DNA of 64,000 bases from Thermocrinis albus DSM 14484 (GTDB taxonomy: Bacteria; Aquificota; Aquificia; Aquificales; Aquificaceae): the NCBI RefSeq assembly GCF_000025605.1, contig NC_013894.1:1225529-1289528 (forward strand). The letters run 5' to 3'. Shown piece by piece: positions 33,521 through 41,477 of this stretch; positions within the stretch are counted from its first letter, which is position 1, and every line of letters begins with the position of its first letter. The position numbers and the translations under genes are program-made. Under the pieces are notes generated by a model. The model saw nothing but the letters and a program-made list of their open reading frames with translations. It did no database searches and had not been told where the DNA came from.

Positions 33521-34885
33521 TTACGACTTGAAGAGAGGCATGTTGGCTGTTGCCGAAGCCTTTGGCTTACCTGTGGAAGTTCTGCTGTAAGGTTCATACA
33601 GGTCGTACTCTTTGAAGAACTCCATCAGCTGGTCGTATTTACCGGCCTTTTCCAATTCAGCTATGTACTTAACAGTGTCTTCCCATTCCTTCTTCAGTTC
33701 TCTCCAGTTGGTTATACCCATCTTTTCCAGGAGAGGTTCATAAGAAGAGCAGTTCCAGTAAAGTTGGACCACTTTGAAGGGATGTGCACCACATGCCAAA
33801 GCAGCAAACATAACGTCAGACATGACAGCCACAGGATAGTACATGCCGTGGGCCTTACCTATCCACTGGTTCTTTTCAAAGGTGGTGGTGCAACCGGTGT
33901 CGTGGGTTATTATCACATCCGCCTTCACCTCTTCGTAGATGACCTTCAGCTTCCTCTGTATAGCAAAGGACCTTGTAAACTCACGCTCGGTGAGGATGTG
34001 TCTGAAACCAAAACCACAGCAGTCGTACCAGGTAGAGTAGTCTACTACCTGTGCACCCAGGGCTTGCATAACAGCCGTGGATGCAGCGGGTCTTTGACCG
34101 TTGAACACCTCAGGATCGTAGGGGTAGTCATCAGCTATCATCTTGTAAGTGTGGCATGCGTTGTGGATGGCCACCCTCACGTTAGAGACATCTATTCCTT
34201 TGGCCTTACCTTCCTTTTGATAGAGTTCCGCTATCCTGTATCTCATAGCGTGGACCCACTCGGAGTAGTGGACTATTTCTTGGGGTATGACAATCCTTCC
34301 ATCCTCCGTAAGTCTACCCAACTTCTTCAAAATAGGTTTTACGGCATCCCTAAGTTCCTTGTTCATTATGAGCTGTTCCCTCGTCTCTTTGTAGGAACCG
34401 AAGGAAGTTCCGCAGTGGATCAGAGGATAGTAACCTGTCTTCCAAGCTTGGTGCATGTTTCTCAGCCACACAGCTGCTAAAGCTACCGGGTTTGAAGTTC
34501 CTGATCCGTGATAGTTCCAAGCTGTACAAGAAGTTTGGTGAGGTTCGTTCAGGTAATCCAGACCGAACTTGTTCATGAACCAGAAGACGGATGCAGGATA
34601 GCCGGGTATGTTACCACACTGTCCACAGGACTTGTGATGCCACAGCTTGTTGGTGGGTATCAGCTTTATTCTACCCGTACGCGTGTACACGGGAACAGGT
34701 TGATGCTCCTCCGTTATCCTGTGAATGAGAATTTCACCCTTTGCTTCCAGCTCCTCCATCATTTCAAAGATGTGGTCGTAGTGGGCATCGTACTCCTTAA
34801 CGGGGAAGGGTGGTTCTTCAGGGTACCTCAGCAAGCCTCCGGGGCTCGTGTAACCCCATTTTGAATCTAACTTAGCGTGTCCCAT
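33521..34885 (-). CDS. hdrB1: Heterodisulfide reductase-like subunit B1 (sHdrB1)
   Basis: A 454-residue HdrB-type protein, longer than HdrB2 by an N-terminal extension of about 80 residues. Cysteine motifs include KSCGQCGN, HNACHTYK, YDCCGFGF, DTGCTT and WNCSSYEP. It should carry a non-cubane cluster and work with HdrC1. AGGAGGTG lies just upstream of ATG 34885. Confidence 0.88.
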   Translation of the reverse strand: MGHAKLDSKWGYTSPGGLLRYPEEPPFPVKEYDAHYDHIFEMMEELEAKGEILIHRITEEHQPVPVYTRTGRIKLIPTNKLWHHKSCGQCGNIPGYPASVFWFMNKFGLDYLNEPHQTSCTAWNYHGSGTSNPVALAAVWLRNMHQAWKTGYYPLIHCGTSFGSYKETREQLIMNKELRDAVKPILKKLGRLTEDGRIVIPQEIVHYSEWVHAMRYRIAELYQKEGKAKGIDVSNVRVAIHNACHTYKMIADDYPYDPEVFNGQRPAASTAVMQALGAQVVDYSTWYDCCGFGFRHILTEREFTRSFAIQRKLKVIYEEVKADVIITHDTGCTTTFEKNQWIGKAHGMYYPVAVMSDVMFAALACGAHPFKVVQLYWNCSSYEPLLEKMGITNWRELKKEWEDTVKYIAELEKAGKYDQLMEFFKEYDLYEPYSRTSTGKPKASATANMPLFKS

Positions 34886-34933
34886 GGTAACACCTCCTTA
34901 GTTTTTTTTGGGGCTTCAACCCCCTTCATAAGC

Positions 34934-35662
34934 TCACTCCTCTTCCGCATACAGCTCTTGGTATCTCTCTTCGTTCTCTTCCACTATGTCCATTATCACG
35001 TTGTAAAGGTTAGGATCCAGTTTTTCCAACATCTCAAATATTCCGGTCTCTCTCCATATGGTGTACATCTCTATAGCGGTTTCCAGAGAAACTTCCCATG
35101 CGGTCTTTACCGATTTACCCACGTCAAAGGGGATGGCCATACGTTTTGCCCTTAGGTTTTCCATGTTGTCGGCCATCTTTGGACCCCAGTCAGGGAAGAA
35201 GTCAGGCTGAAGCATGTCAGCGGAGAGCTGGTTACCCGTTGTCATCACCTTAAGGAGAACTCTTCCGTAAGGTTTCAGAAGGTCCTTGGTAGCTTCAAAG
35301 GCGTTCCTTACAGCCACTTCCCGCATTATGGCCACAAGACCACCGGGGTTATTAACGAAGGGACACCTTATCCAACAGGTGAAACACTGGGAACAGGCCC
35401 ATATGTATTCGTGCATCATATCGTAGAGGACCTCTACGTCCTCCTCCAGGAACCTCTGAACTATCTCTCTGGGAGAGTAGTCAAAAAACCTGTTGGATGG
35501 ACATGAGGCTGTACAAACACCGCAGTTGAGACATCCAAACAGGTACTCCTTAAACCGGAAGTCCGACTTTACTTCCTCTATGACCCTTACCTTCTCTTCC
35601 CAAGGCACCGCCTTGGTTTTCTCTGATATAGGTATGTTATACCCATAAGGGTGTCCTTCCAT
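34934..35662 (-). CDS. hdrC1: Heterodisulfide reductase-like subunit C1 (sHdrC1)
   Basis: A 242-residue iron-sulfur protein with two [4Fe-4S] motifs: C44, C47, C50, C54 and C90, C93, C96, C100. ATG 35662 follows GGAGGTTTAGCC and is preferred over an in-frame start ten codons upstream. It opens the C1-B1-A-Hyp-C2-B2 order known from other sHdr clusters. Confidence 0.9.
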   Translation of the reverse strand: MEGHPYGYNIPISEKTKAVPWEEKVRVIEEVKSDFRFKEYLFGCLNCGVCTASCPSNRFFDYSPREIVQRFLEEDVEVLYDMMHEYIWACSQCFTCWIRCPFVNNPGGLVAIMREVAVRNAFEATKDLLKPYGRVLLKVMTTGNQLSADMLQPDFFPDWGPKMADNMENLRAKRMAIPFDVGKSVKTAWEVSLETAIEMYTIWRETGIFEMLEKLDPNLYNVIMDIVEENEERYQELYAEEE

Positions 35663-35778
35663 GGCTAAACCTCCTACAAGTTCCTGTTTCACAATTTATG
35701 CACTTCCTCATAAAAGAACTTAAATTTTTCTTATGTATATATAAGCATGAGCTTATAAAGGACCACCAAAAGAGGGCT
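35663..35778 (-). other. 116-bp spacer between dsrE-like gene and hdrC1
   Basis: AT-rich. It contains CTTATGTATATATAAG (plus 35729-35744), an inverted repeat CTTAT/ATAAG. This could be an operator or part of an internal promoter for hdrC1, but I see no convincing -35/-10 pair. Confidence 0.35.
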
Positions 35779-36195
35779 TCAGAGGGTAATAACAGCATAC
35801 TCACCACTCATAAGCTTATCCAAGAAAGCGGCACCACCTATGATACCGTCACAGAGTTCCGGGTTCACATCCTCTTTCTTATACACGTCAGTAAGGTCCA
35901 AAGATGGCACGCAGAGGTATATCTTCACACCGGCCTCCTTAGCCATCTTAATAAAGTCATAAACCGTCTGCTCTACACCTGGCCTCACTTTCACCTTTTT
36001 GGCGTTGTCCCTCATGAGCAGGAATCCTGCCTCTGAAGTTATGACCATCTCCACCTCGTAATCCATAGTGGTGGCTGCTGTGGCTAAAAAGAAGGGTGCA
36101 CCTGCCTGAGGGTTTATGAGCTCTCCTGTTGTGGGTTCTGCTCGCTCAAAGAAAGGTACCGTGAGGATGTAAAAGAGCAGCTTTTCGTACGCCAT
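35779..36195 (-). CDS. DsrE-like protein of the sHdr cluster
   Basis: A 138-residue protein of DsrE-like fold. C95 in KIYLCVPSLD is at the usual active position. It has an unusual proline-rich N-terminal segment (FFERAEPTTGELINPQAGAP). Start: ATG 36195, placed by the same AGGTG-to-ATG spacing seen before hfq; GTG 36204 is an alternative. It is preceded by a structured leader element. Confidence 0.7.
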   Translation of the reverse strand: MAYEKLLFYILTVPFFERAEPTTGELINPQAGAPFFLATAATTMDYEVEMVITSEAGFLLMRDNAKKVKVRPGVEQTVYDFIKMAKEAGVKIYLCVPSLDLTDVYKKEDVNPELCDGIIGGAAFLDKLMSGEYAVITL

Positions 36196-36208
36196 ACCTC
36201 CCACCTGT

Positions 36209-36309
36209 GTTACCCAAGCTGTGCAAACTCACACAGCTCAGGTGCGGGGGTATTTGTATACCGCCTTTTTAGGGTGTCCATGGCCCCCGCAGGCGGTATT
36301 TGGACACCC
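36209..36309 (-). repeat. Structured leader element, copy 3 (upstream of dsrE-like gene)
   Basis: P1 GGGTGTCC/GGACACCC (second strand 36302-36309) is kept, but P2 is GCGGGGG/CCCCCGC and P3 is TACCGCCT/AGGCGGTA, both changed in a paired way from copies 1 and 2. The terminal hairpin has 12 pairs only if read as RNA in the sense of the downstream gene, where two positions become G-U. It begins one base after the upstream stop. Confidence 0.8.
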
Positions 36310-36310
36310 T

Positions 36311-36844
36311 TCAAACGAAGATTACCATCGGCTTATCAGCTTCCAATACGTAATTGATAAAGGTGGCTGCTCCTGCCGGAGGCTCCAAACCGTCTATGAG
36401 GTCCTCGTACTTGTATCCGAAGAGTTCCATAGTCATTTGGCAGGGGATGAGCTTTACATCAGCCTCCTTGCAAGCTTCTAAGAGCTCTGGTATGCTGGCA
36501 ACACCGTGTTCTTTTAAGGTTTTCTTCATCATGTAAGTCATAAGATCCGTCATTCCCGGTATCACACCCATTATCTGTGGAGGTCCGGGAAACACCGAAG
36601 AGATGAGGTTGGTAACAGAATTCTGCATGGAGGGTGGGAAGGCCATGGGCATGGCAGGGTTTCCAAGGGGCGCTATCTTAAGTTCGTGCATCTTCTTCTT
36701 GTGGATTATGTTGAGACCGTAGAAGGTGAAGAATATGGCCGTCTCGATACCTAGGGATGCCGCTGTGGAAGCCAATATGAGGGGCGGATAGGCCATGTCC
36801 AGCGTTCCTTTAGTGGCTATTATGGCGAGCCTTTCGGTGGCCAT
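36311..36844 (-). CDS. dsrE3A: DsrE/DsrF/DrsH-like protein (DsrE3A type)
   Basis: A 177-residue protein of the DsrE3 group: start RLAIIATKGTLDMAYPPLIL, a Pro/Met-rich middle, and C135 in KLIPCQMTMELFG. DsrE3A works with TusA to move sulfane sulfur toward sHdr. It lies 12 bases after tusA. Confidence 0.87.
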   Translation of the reverse strand: MATERLAIIATKGTLDMAYPPLILASTAASLGIETAIFFTFYGLNIIHKKKMHELKIAPLGNPAMPMAFPPSMQNSVTNLISSVFPGPPQIMGVIPGMTDLMTYMMKKTLKEHGVASIPELLEACKEADVKLIPCQMTMELFGYKYEDLIDGLEPPAGAATFINYVLEADKPMVIFV

Positions 36845-36856
36845 TTCTCTCCTCCC

Positions 36857-37093
36857 TCACTTTTTCTGAATATAGAATATTATCTTACCTCCCTCTTCCA
36901 CCACTTCCAGAAGTTGATGACCTGTTCTGTTGCAGAAGGCGGGTATGTCCGCTTTAGCTCCTGGGTCTGTGGTTATCACCTCCAGCACCTGTCCGGACTG
37001 CAGCTCCTCCAGCGCTTTTTTGGTCTTCAAAACAGGAAGAGGACAGTTAAGACCTGAAGCGTCCAGTGTCTTGTGGGGTGTTACAGTAGCCAT
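36857..37093 (-). CDS. tusA: TusA sulfur carrier protein
   Basis: A 78-residue protein with the TusA motif DASGLNCPLPVLKTKKAL; C17 carries the persulfide. Length is normal. It is the first gene of the sHdr operon, with AAAGGAGGTAGAGCG before ATG and a good promoter upstream. It would receive sulfur from a rhodanese or transferase and hand it to DsrE3A. Confidence 0.93.
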   Translation of the reverse strand: MATVTPHKTLDASGLNCPLPVLKTKKALEELQSGQVLEVITTDPGAKADIPAFCNRTGHQLLEVVEEGGKIIFYIQKK

Positions 37094-37129
37094 CGCTCTA
37101 CCTCCTTTAAAAGTTCCTAAGCAATTCTT

Positions 37130-37158
37130 ATTATATCCTCCTACCTGTTCTATGTCAT
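37130..37158 (-). promoter_or_regulatory. Promoter of the sHdr operon
   Basis: On the minus strand ATGACA (37158-37153) and TATAAT (37135-37130) are 17 bp apart. The start would be near 37123, about 30 bases before tusA. Confidence 0.65.
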
Positions 37159-37210
37159 TAATTTTCTTTATAGCTTTTTAAGATATCCTTATATAATAGT
37201 GGGAGGTACC

Positions 37211-38140
37211 ATGCGTACAGGTTTCCTCTATGACGACATTTATCTGGAACATAACAACAGAGGCCATCCGGAAAACAAAGATAGGTTAATAGCTATAATG
37301 CAAGGATTGGAAAGTAGGAGGCTGTTCCAGAAGGTGGTGAAAGTAAGACCCCGTAGGGCCACCGTTCAGGAGGTCTCTCTAAACCATGACCTCGCATACA
37401 TTCAGGAGATACACGATTTTTGTGCAGCGGGGGGCGGGTATCTGGATCCTGACACCTACGCTAACGCCATGTCTTACGAGGTAGCGTTATACGCCGTAGG
37501 CGGTGTTTTGGAGGGTATAGATAGGTTGCTGAATGGTGAACTGGAGGCGGTTTTCTGTGCCGTAAGACCTCCCGGACATCACGCGGAACGTTCAAAAGCT
37601 ATGGGTTTCTGCATATTTAACAACGTGGCGGTGGGAGCTCACTATCTTATCAACAGGGGTATTAAGAAGGTGTTCATCATAGACTTTGATGCCCACCACG
37701 GTAACGGAACTCAGCGCAGTTTTTATGAAGATGATAGGGTGTTTTACTTTTCCACTCACGAGTATCCCTTCTATCCAGGGACTGGCTCAGCAGATGAAAG
37801 AGGTGCCGGTAGGGGGTACGGTTTTACTTACAACGTTCCCATGAAGGCCGGTGCCGGAGACGAAGAGTATCTTAGGGTGTACAAGGAAATCTTACCTGCC
37901 TTGGTAAAGGACTTCAAACCGGAGTTTCTCTTAGTTTCCGCCGGATACGATCTACACAAAGATGACCCTCTCACTTACCTTGATGTCACCACAGAGGGAA
38001 TAAGGGAGATAGTGAGTAGCATAGTGAATGTATCTAAAGCCCTCTCCATACCGTTGCTACTGGCTTTGGAGGGTGGTTATAACCTCAGAGTGCTGTCAGA
38101 ATGCGTAGCAGATACACTGGAGATACTACTGGAGGCCTGA
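37211..38140 (+). CDS. Histone deacetylase/AcuC-family hydrolase
   Basis: A 309-residue Zn-dependent deacylase. Zn and catalytic motifs: RPPGHHAE, FNNVAVGA, DFDAHHGNGTQ and SAGYDLHKDDPL. Bacterial relatives deacetylate acetyl-CoA synthetase, polyamines or other small molecules. ATG 37211 follows GGGAGGT; the TATAAT at 37192-37197 would give a leader of only a few bases. Target unknown. Confidence 0.9.
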   Translation: MRTGFLYDDIYLEHNNRGHPENKDRLIAIMQGLESRRLFQKVVKVRPRRATVQEVSLNHDLAYIQEIHDFCAAGGGYLDPDTYANAMSYEVALYAVGGVLEGIDRLLNGELEAVFCAVRPPGHHAERSKAMGFCIFNNVAVGAHYLINRGIKKVFIIDFDAHHGNGTQRSFYEDDRVFYFSTHEYPFYPGTGSADERGAGRGYGFTYNVPMKAGAGDEEYLRVYKEILPALVKDFKPEFLLVSAGYDLHKDDPLTYLDVTTEGIREIVSSIVNVSKALSIPLLLALEGGYNLRVLSECVADTLEILLEA

Positions 38141-38141
38141 T

Positions 38142-38345
38142 GTGGGCAAGATAAAACATTACCTTTGGCAGTTTTTCAGCTTTCTGTTAGCAGCGTACGG
38201 TTTCTATCTATTGTTCCTGCTTCTGTGGGATACCTTCTTACGCATAAACAGAACCATGGCCCTACCACTATCTTTGGGAATAACTCTGTCACTGGTACTG
38301 GCAACCCTAGTTTACTATTTGAAGAAGGGTAAGCTTCCTCTTTAG
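38142..38345 (+). CDS. Small membrane protein, two helices
   Basis: A 67-residue protein with two hydrophobic segments (about residues 9-29 and 39-59), short basic ends and a GTG start one base after the HDAC-like stop. I do not recognise it. Confidence 0.55.
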   Translation: MGKIKHYLWQFFSFLLAAYGFYLLFLLLWDTFLRINRTMALPLSLGITLSLVLATLVYYLKKGKLPL

Positions 38346-38346
38346 T

Positions 38347-38355
38347 TGGTATAAT
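38347..38355 (+). promoter_or_regulatory. Extended -10 promoter of rpsU
   Basis: TGGTATAAT is an extended -10 box without a clear -35. The start is expected at about 38362, which coincides with the 5' end of the structured leader element. Confidence 0.55.
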
Positions 38356-38363
38356 AAGTATGT

Positions 38364-38458
38364 GGGTACCCAAATGCCGCCTGCTGGGGACTGGGTACCT
38401 TTAAAAAGGCGGGATACAAATACCCCAGCCCCGAGCTGTGCTTTAACAGTGGCTCGGG
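38364..38458 (+). repeat. Structured leader element, copy 4 (upstream of rpsU)
   Basis: P1 here is GGTACCCA (38365-38372)/TGGGTACC (38392-38399), different in sequence from the other five copies but still paired. P2 is GCTGGGG/CCCCAGC and P3 is CCGCCT/AGGCGG. The terminal hairpin CCCGAGC/GCTCGGG ends at 38458, followed by AAGGTGAG. This copy is on the plus strand because rpsU is. Confidence 0.8.
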
Positions 38459-38473
38459 AAGAAGGTGAGTGCT

Positions 38474-38674
38474 TTGGCTATAGTAGTAGTAGGAGATAAC
38501 GAGTCCTTCGAGAAGGTTCTTAAGAAGTTTAAGAGAGTGGTGGAGAAAGAGGGTATACTGACGGAGGTAAGGAGAAGGCAGTTCTACGAAAAGCCCAGCG
38601 AGAAGAGAAAGAGGAAGGAGAGGGCTGCCCGTAAGAGGATAATTAAGGCCCTCAAGAAGCGGAACCTTCTTTAA
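38474..38674 (+). CDS. rpsU: Ribosomal protein bS21
   Basis: A 66-residue S21 protein starting [13 protein letters not shown], with a very basic C-terminal half ([12 protein letters not shown]). I choose TTG 38474, which fits S21 N-termini and follows AAGGTGAG; GTG 38465 is within that ribosome-binding site. The end overlaps the convergent PilZ gene by 23 bp. Confidence 0.9.
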   Translation: MAIVVVGDNESFEKVLKKFKRVVEKEGILTEVRRRQFYEKPSEKRKRKERAARKRIIKALKKRNLL

Positions 38675-39701
38675 GCTCTCCCAGTTTATAGAGCCTTAAC
38701 ACCTCCCTCTGTTCCTCTATTATGAGTTTCCTTATCAAATCCTGAAGTTCTGTGTTTACATTCACCCATTGAATGCCGACACACGTACGGTCTGCAGAGC
38801 CACGCACGTGTTTCACTATGCCTCTCACATCCCGGAAAGAGTATCCCTTCCACTCAAAGGTTACCGACACCTCCTGTCCTTCAGTTAAGTCCAGGAAGGA
38901 TTCCTTGCAAGCACGTAGACCTCCCGGACTTATATCCTCTACTATTACCTCCACGGATCTGGGAAGGCCGGCTACCCAAAGCAAAGCTGGTATGCGAACC
39001 TTCCATCTAACGGTTTCTCTCAGCTGAATCTTCCCCAGCTTGTCTACGTGGGGTAAGACTAAAACGAGTCTGTTCCTATCTCTATAACTTCTCAACACCG
39101 GAGCCGTCATGTGGTAGCGACCGTCATCCTCCCGCGTAAAGATAAACTTCACAGTATCCCCTACACCTACGCCCCTGCATCCCTCTTCCAGAAGGGCTAT
39201 GTGGATCTCTTCCTCCGTTTTCTCCCACACAGCGGCACCATACATACCTCCCTCACAACTTACGAAACCTGTTTGGTAAAGATCTATCTCCCTAGAGGTG
39301 GTAAGAGGTATGAACCATGGCAGATAATCGAAGCGAAGTTTACGTCTTATAACTGGTATAAACTCCACACTGTCCGGTTTTTCCCTTACGAGGTGCGACA
39401 CACAGCGCTCAAAAACCACCTTGCTGTTTAGCACTTTCAACGGTTCCTTTAACCTCTTGGCACAGGAGTAAAGAATGTAGGCTTCCTTATCCTCCAGGCC
39501 CATCTGTCGTGCGTAAAGCAGAAATTCCTCTCTCCTTCTCCTTCCAAGAACATATCTGGAGTAAAGATATGGTATTAGCAACAGGAGTAAAACTGAAAGT
39601 AAGAGGATCAGTATAACGCCCAACACGTCAGTAAGAGTAGGTTTCTGAAACATGTACCTGGTAGCTTCTCTGAAGGTTTCAAACCCCCCCTGATACTCCA
39701 T
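38652..39701 (-). CDS. Membrane-anchored PilZ-domain protein
   Basis: A 349-residue protein with one membrane helix (about residues 25-50) and a C-terminal PilZ domain. The c-di-GMP motifs RWKVR and DISPGG are present about 20 residues apart. The middle (residues 75-225) resembles the YcgR N-terminal-like domain in size. It may control motility or attachment in response to c-di-GMP. Confidence 0.85.
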   Translation of the reverse strand: MEYQGGFETFREATRYMFQKPTLTDVLGVILILLLSVLLLLLIPYLYSRYVLGRRRREEFLLYARQMGLEDKEAYILYSCAKRLKEPLKVLNSKVVFERCVSHLVREKPDSVEFIPVIRRKLRFDYLPWFIPLTTSREIDLYQTGFVSCEGGMYGAAVWEKTEEEIHIALLEEGCRGVGVGDTVKFIFTREDDGRYHMTAPVLRSYRDRNRLVLVLPHVDKLGKIQLRETVRWKVRIPALLWVAGLPRSVEVIVEDISPGGLRACKESFLDLTEGQEVSVTFEWKGYSFRDVRGIVKHVRGSADRTCVGIQWVNVNTELQDLIRKLIIEEQREVLRLYKLGELKEGSAS

Positions 39702-39712
39702 TTAACTTAAAT

Positions 39713-40645
39713 TTAGCCCTCTAGATACTTTTCTACTTCAAGAGCTGCCAAACATCCTTCACCTACAGCCACAGCCACCTGTCCTGTAGATCCGCTCCTG
39801 CAGTCTCCCGCAGCAAAAACTCCCTCCATACTGGTTCTCAGCTTACTGTCTGTTATAACGTACCCCCTCTCATCAAGATCCACCACACCCCTCAAGAATC
39901 CCGTATTAGGTTCAAGTCCTATAAATATGAAAACGCCTTCTACGGGAAGTTCTGACAACTCACCCGTTTTTGTATCCTGAAGGATTATCTTCTCCACAGC
40001 TTCCGATCCTTTTATCTCCACTACCACTTTGTTGGGAAGGAACTTTACCTTGGGGTGGGAAAGTATCTTCTCCTGCAGATGCTTCTGAGCTCTGAGTTGA
40101 TCCCTCCTGTGAATCAGATAAACTACACTGCCGAATCTGGTGAGAAAAAGCCCTTCCTGACAGGCGGAGTCTCCCCCTCCTACCACCGCTATGGGAACAC
40201 CCTCAAAGAGAGGTCCATCACAGGTAGCGCAGTAAGAGACACCTCTGTTTATAAACTCCTCCTCGCCAGGGACTCCCAAACGCCTCGGGCTTGCCCCTGA
40301 AGCCACTATAACCGCCTTACTCCTCACCACCTCACCTGTTCTTAGGTGAAGATGGATCTCCTTTCCATTCTTGGACAGACCGGTAACCTCTTTACGCACT
40401 ATCTGAAGTCCGAATCTCTCCGCTTGTGACTTAAAGCGCTGGATCAGTTCCTTACCACTTATGCCATCGGGGAAACCAGGGTAGTTCTCCACAAGATCCG
40501 TTATGGCTATTTGTCCACCCAAAGTTCCCTTCTCTAAAAGGACAGTGTTCAGTTTGGCTCTAGCACAGTAAAGACCTGCCGTCAGACCGGCAGGCCCACC
40601 ACCTACTATCACGCAGTCGTAGAGGATGTCCTCACTTACCCCCAT
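39713..40645 (-). CDS. trxB: Thioredoxin reductase
   Basis: A 310-residue flavoenzyme with FAD motif IVGGGPAGLTAG, redox centre CATC (in SYCATCDG), NAD(P) motif VVGGGDSA and the C-terminal FAAGDCR. Its ATG overlaps the trxA stop (TGATG). It recycles thioredoxin, which in this genome may also serve sulfur metabolism. Confidence 0.95.
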   Translation of the reverse strand: MGVSEDILYDCVIVGGGPAGLTAGLYCARAKLNTVLLEKGTLGGQIAITDLVENYPGFPDGISGKELIQRFKSQAERFGLQIVRKEVTGLSKNGKEIHLHLRTGEVVRSKAVIVASGASPRRLGVPGEEEFINRGVSYCATCDGPLFEGVPIAVVGGGDSACQEGLFLTRFGSVVYLIHRRDQLRAQKHLQEKILSHPKVKFLPNKVVVEIKGSEAVEKIILQDTKTGELSELPVEGVFIFIGLEPNTGFLRGVVDLDERGYVITDSKLRTSMEGVFAAGDCRSGSTGQVAVAVGEGCLAALEVEKYLEG

Positions 40646-40971
40646 CACAGATGACTGAGTATCATCTGTTTCAGAGCTTCCTTAGGCTGGACGCCTATAC
40701 GGGTGTCCACCACCTCACCGTTCTTGAAGAGCATAATAGTAGGTATGGCTCTTATGCCGTACTGCATGGCGATGTTGGGATTCTCATCGGTGTTAAGCTT
40801 ACCAAATTTGACTTTCCCTTCCAGCTCAGCCGCCAGTTCCTCTATTATGGGTGCTATTATCCTACACGGTCCGCACCAAGGTGCCCAAAAGTCCACTACA
40901 ACGGGTATGGACGAGTTAATAACCTCAGAGTGCCAGTTGCTCTCAGTAAGCGTTATCACATGCCCTGCCAT
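40645..40971 (-). CDS. trxA: Thioredoxin
   Basis: A 108-residue thioredoxin with WCGPC (C33, C36) and cis-Pro in IRAIPT. It sits between an ArsR regulator and trxB, and is preceded by leader element copy 5 and AGGGTGAG. Confidence 0.96.
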   Translation of the reverse strand: MAGHVITLTESNWHSEVINSSIPVVVDFWAPWCGPCRIIAPIIEELAAELEGKVKFGKLNTDENPNIAMQYGIRAIPTIMLFKNGEVVDTRIGVQPKEALKQMILSHL

Positions 40972-40983
40972 AATCTCACCCTG

Positions 40984-41075
40984 TTACCCGAACCATCCAT
41001 GTTCGGGTGCCGGGCTATTTGTAACGCGCCCTTCAATGGGTGTCCAGATACCCGGCAGGCGCCATTTGGACACCC
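40984..41075 (-). repeat. Structured leader element, copy 5 (upstream of trxA)
   Basis: Core as copies 1 and 2 (P1 41038-41045/41068-41075). The terminal hairpin is ACCCGAAC/GTTCGGGT instead of ACCCGAGC/GCTCGGGT, a compensatory change. It lies between the arsR stop and trxA. Confidence 0.8.
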
Positions 41076-41083
41076 CTACGAGC

Positions 41084-41389
41084 TTAACTTTCTTTACCTG
41101 CAACGGATGCTGTCCCCGTTAGTATTCTGTAAACCTGTACAGCGCGCTCGTCCTTAATGAAGTAACACATTATGGAGCCTTCCCTCCTGCACCCCACTAT
41201 ACCTTTGTTACGGAGCACACCCAAGTGTTGGGATACATTAGGTTGGGACGTTTGAAGGAGGTCGCTGAGATTCTTGACACACTGTCTGCCCTCGAGAAGT
41301 ACGGCCAGGATCTTCAGTCTTATGGGATGAGCGAGGGCTTTGAGAAACTCAGCCAACTCCTCCAATCTCTCCTCACTGATATGTTCCAT
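41084..41389 (-). CDS. ArsR/SmtB-family transcriptional regulator
   Basis: A 101-residue winged-helix repressor: LKALAHPIRLKIL, recognition helix TSQPNVSQHLGVLR, then beta-wing VGCRREGSIMCYFI. Cysteines are C37, C67 and C75. ArsR-type redox or sulfane-sulfur sensors control sHdr and sox genes in other bacteria, and this gene precedes trxA-trxB, so thiol sensing is plausible. GGGGTGAT precedes ATG 41389. Confidence 0.85.
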   Translation of the reverse strand: MEHISEERLEELAEFLKALAHPIRLKILAVLLEGRQCVKNLSDLLQTSQPNVSQHLGVLRNKGIVGCRREGSIMCYFIKDERAVQVYRILTGTASVAGKES

Positions 41390-41463
41390 GTTTATCACCC
41401 CATAAGGATATTCTATCATAAAAATTTAACTCACGAAGACTTTTGAACCTCTAAAAAGAGTTA

Positions 41464-41469
41464 TATTAT
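41464..41469 (+). promoter_or_regulatory. -10 box of hemA, nearly leaderless
   Basis: TATTAT with TTTTGA (41441-41446) 17 bp upstream. ATG 41478 is only eight bases after the -10 box, and no ribosome-binding site is visible. Confidence 0.45.
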
Positions 41470-41477
41470 TTGTTCTG

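Noticed and set aside
35640-35656. A seventh element copy suggested by GGGTGTCC near 35650
   Set aside because: It is inside hdrC1 coding sequence and has no partner strands or flanking conserved AAAT.
36209-36220. GTG 36204 as start of the dsrE-like gene
   Set aside because: The AGGTG before ATG 36195 is spaced as in the other element-led genes; GTG would be inside it. Not excluded.
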